Assembly: GCF_910592395.1 (NCBI RefSeq)
Contig: NC_088325.1
Location: 13,392,109 to 13,456,108, forward strand
Length of the DNA: 64,000 bases
DNA from: Lineus longissimus
Taxonomy: Eukaryota > Nemertea > Pilidiophora > Heteronemertea > Lineidae
Direction of reading: 5' to 3'
Part shown: piece after piece, positions 61,405 through 64,000 of the stretch
Position numbering within the stretch: position 1 is the stretch's first letter
How the letters are laid out: each line of letters starts with the position of its first letter
Made by a program: the position numbers and the translations under genes
The notes under the pieces: model-generated
Told to the model about the DNA's origin: nothing
The model's database searches: none
The model's input: the letters and a program-made list of their open reading frames with translations, nothing else

Positions 61405-61540
61405 AGGCCAAACAAGAGCAGACTGGTAGTGCAACTGCCTCAGAAGAAACATCCTTGCCATGCATGAAACCGTAGGTTCAACCCCTTCTATACTGGGCAT
61501 ATGTGGCCGAAACCAGGCACACCTTGTCATGCTAGCTCGG
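61405..61540 (+). mobile_element. Possible old tRNA-derived SINE
   Basis: Box A-like AGCAGACTGGTAGTGC (61416-61431) and box B-like GTAGGTTCAACCCC (61473-61486) occur at near-tRNA spacing. The stem pairing is poor. Confidence 0.35.
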
Positions 61541-61843
61541 TTTCTCTCAGACGGTACCTTGTAAATCAGCTATAAAATCCCGCCGCATCAATAGTTACCA
61601 TTTTCATCTCCGCCATTACATACAAGAACCGTCATCCAATTGCTAGAATGAACGTCTGCTCATAAATTATTAAGTATGATCAGCATCATGATCTTACCTC
61701 ACCATGGCGCCATCAATCATTCAGATCTCATCTGATTAAAACTTATTTCACAGTTTCATTATCAAAATGTGATATTCTGCATAACGGACTAGATTTATTG
61801 TTTTCTTCGTTCATTAGGTAAACTTTGGGCTCCAAGTCTGACG

Positions 61844-62230
61844 CTATCTCATCGTATTGAGGACGAACCAAACCGACATTTGGGAGCCTTCTTCACCGCT
61901 TTGAGAATGAAGTTCACGGGCCGCTGCGGCTTGGACCTGCCGAGTCCTATTTTTCACACCCATGACAAGATAGTCCAGTAATCCCGAGCTTCTGATCTCC
62001 AGGGCCACGGCATGCCATTGATTTGCTTCAATGATATCAGGCATTCAGCCGATCCAGTGACTGTGCACTCATGTTTGGCTTGGCGTTGCTTCGGACACCA
62101 GGAAAGAAACTCCCCGCCCGACACAACATGTTATCAGCTTGTTCATAGCATTAGCGTCAGGAAAGCACTCATCGCATGCCAGACATGTGTTTTATAGCCT
62201 CCGCTGTTGCCATGGCGACAAATGAATGCT
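61844..62230. other. GC-rich, CpG-containing block of unknown role
   Basis: It differs in composition from its AT-rich surroundings. Two minus-strand frames look coding-like (one of 66 codons, 61844-62044, ending SVWFVLNTMR; the other opened by a GTGCACAG acceptor-like site), but they exclude each other and neither is recognised. An X-box-like site lies at its edge. It may be an exon or a promoter-like element. Confidence 0.3.
62206..62219. promoter_or_regulatory. X-box-like GTTGCCATGGCGAC
   Basis: One base off the palindromic RFX site. It borders the GC-rich, CpG-containing segment at 61.85-62.23 kb. Confidence 0.3.
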
Positions 62231-63414
62231 AGCAGCACGGCGACAACACAAATCGTTTTGGAAAAATTACATCAATAGAAAGTTACATACGAGACAATGT
62301 TTTCATTCCGCCTCTGCGGGTTTACTAAAGTAAATATCATACTTTCTACTTTTTAAAATGGAATTGATCTCCAAATGCAAGAAACACACAAATAATAGAA
62401 TAATTTTGAAGAATGACTATAAGATTAAGAAGATACTTTCCATTAGGCATTATTTTTCTAGATCTAACAAGTGAATACATTTTGAAACGATACTGTTATT
62501 TTAAAAGCGCTATGACGCAGTATAGATTTTTGAACATTTCATAAGCTTTACAGCTACATTTTTCCACATTGAAATGGATTTTAAGTAGAAACATTTACCC
62601 CTCAAGCCGATAGGCCTAAATGTATTATTCATCAAAAGCGCTTCTGAGATGCATTTATAACAATGTATATGACTTGAAAACTTGAAAATTAAGAAAAAGG
62701 TATTTTGATATATCATTGAAGCTACAGGTTGCTTGGCTATAATAGAATTCCTCGATGTGGACTTTCAAAGATAGAATTCATTTTCATTGGAAACAATGAC
62801 TCATTTTTGAAACTTCGATATCGAAACTTGATCACAATTCAAAACCATATTCTGAAAAGCTTTGATTCTGCTCTGGAGACGGCCAGGATATTTCATGATC
62901 ACACAACACTTAAGTTTTCAAAAGCCAATATTTTTAAACTAGATTCCAAAACCAATTCTTGACAACCACTTCCTATTAGATATAGCCCAGTCCGGGATAT
63001 TTCATGCAACATCCGACAGCACAAAAGAGCTGAGGTTGAAGTGGCACTGGGATGGGTTATCTGACACGATAATACTATCGGTCTCTCTTTGAGGCTCCTG
63101 TAGTTTGTATCGCTGTGATTCACCACATCAAACTGAGATGAACTACTGAAAGATACACTCCCAGAAGCTGAAGTTACACTACAGTATGCATCTGAGTAAG
63201 GAATTTCCATTGACTTTCACTTCAACTGACTTTTCCAATTCAGAGGCACTGACTACAGCTCAGTTTTCACAAGAAATCCCAATACCCTAATATAGCCCTT
63301 ACAGAGCCAAGTGGACCTGGCAATACACTTGATGAGGGAAGCAGCAAGTCCTCTCCAACAAGCCCCCAAGACAAAACCAACAGAATCTTGTTGCAGCTGT
63401 GCATGGCTACATGT

Positions 63415-63792
63415 CAGGCCTTTCGATTACATCATTTTCACACCGCTATACGGTGTAGGAAATTTGGCATGTCCCCAAATTAGGCCCTAAAAAAATGTCC
63501 CTAAAATAGAAAAATTTTTTTTTTTTTTTTTAGGGGTAATTTGACCCCTGAAGCGTTTTTTGACACCTTAAATGACCAAATGTCATCCTAAATGGCCTAA
63601 TTTGATACTTTTCATCCTAAAATTATGAGTTTTCAGGTGCATGTGACAATGTCAGTCAATAAGGACGTCGATGTTCAGGCAAATTGGCACGACGAAATGT
63701 CCCCGAATTAAGCTAAAAAGCAAAAAAAACATGTCCCCAAATAGGCTAAGAAAATACAGGGTGTAGAGGTCTCCATGTAATTGAAAGGCCTG
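63415..63792. mobile_element. MITE with CAGGCC ends and 5-bp target duplication, copy 2 (inverted)
   Basis: The ends are CAGGCCTTTCGATTACATC and CATGTAATTGAAAGGCCTG. CATGT flanks both sides (63410-63414 and 63793-63797). It carries the same CTACACCG/CGGTGTAG hairpin and T tract as the 49.1 kb copy, read from the other strand. Confidence 0.75.
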
Positions 63793-64000
63793 CATGTAGC
63801 GCTCTCCAACAAGTTACCAAACCCAGCTACAGGCTTCTGTCAAGATCGTATTGACCGGTCGCCCCGAGAAGTCCAGTTTACAGAGCATAAAATATTCATC
63901 AGCAATAAGAAAGGTTACTCATAACATATTACATGTTATGATGTGGCTTTGTCCCAGTCCATGGGGTTGCTGAGGCGTGGACAAAAACATGCTAGCTGAT

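Noticed and set aside
62899-63210. 103-codon minus-strand ORF (…HSDTNYRSLKERPI…)
   Set aside because: Protein-like in parts, but no convincing donor/acceptor pair and no family recognised.

Overview
The window is animal nuclear DNA, most likely from a marine invertebrate with compact-to-medium introns (lophotrochozoan or invertebrate deuterostome; the sequence does not decide which). This follows from interrupted coding segments bounded by GT/AG splice signals, AATAAA signals, a tRNA-derived SINE, a 5S-rRNA-derived SINE, 3' ends of non-LTR retrotransposons, and many MITE-like elements (piggyBac-type, Tc1/mariner/pogo-type, PIF/Harbinger-type, fold-back). Minisatellites with units of 20-100 bp are unusually abundant. 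No bacterial-type operon, rRNA gene or CRISPR array is present.

The most gene-like content is on the minus strand, from about 54.5 kb down to about 12 kb. Seven exon-like segments there all have a phase-1 acceptor (two bases complete the first codon). Reading 5' to 3': a short terminal exon with a hydrophobic C-terminus (54.4 kb); three small phase 1-1 exons rich in Pro/Gly, acidic/Ser/Thr and Thr/Pro residues (39.8, 35.2 and 34.0 kb), which look like an extracellular stalk; then three exons that each encode one transmembrane helix and a different short tail ending in a stop codon (25.6, 15.1 and 13.4 kb). Each of the four terminal exons has a poly(A) signal downstream. The simplest reading is the 3' half of one cell-surface protein gene whose isoforms choose between four membrane anchors and a variable stalk. 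The extracellular domains that would name the family are not visible, so the gene is left unnamed.

Elsewhere, a weaker plus-strand terminal exon lies at 10.1 kb and a membrane-segment-like minus-strand ORF at 7.4-7.7 kb. The rest is intronic or intergenic DNA. Layout: 2-5 kb, 64-bp and 95-bp minisatellites around a tRNA-SINE; 6-8 kb, degenerate repeats; 10.9-11.9 kb, a 62-bp minisatellite; 12.4-14.6 kb, fold-back and pogo-like MITEs around the last anchor exon; 16.7, 27-28.4, 40.3 and 42.3-42.8 kb, further minisatellites; 20.5 and 47.3 kb, two copies of one 335-bp TTAA-flanked MITE; 32.3-32.8 kb, a 5S-derived SINE with a duplicated head; 41.5 kb, a near-palindromic TA-flanked MITE; 47.9-48.3 kb, a nested MITE; 49.1 and 63.4 kb, inverted copies of a MITE with 5-bp target duplications; 57.5-58.3 kb, an inverted-repeat Harbinger derivative that keeps a transposase fragment; 58.8-59.1 kb, a second fold-back copy.
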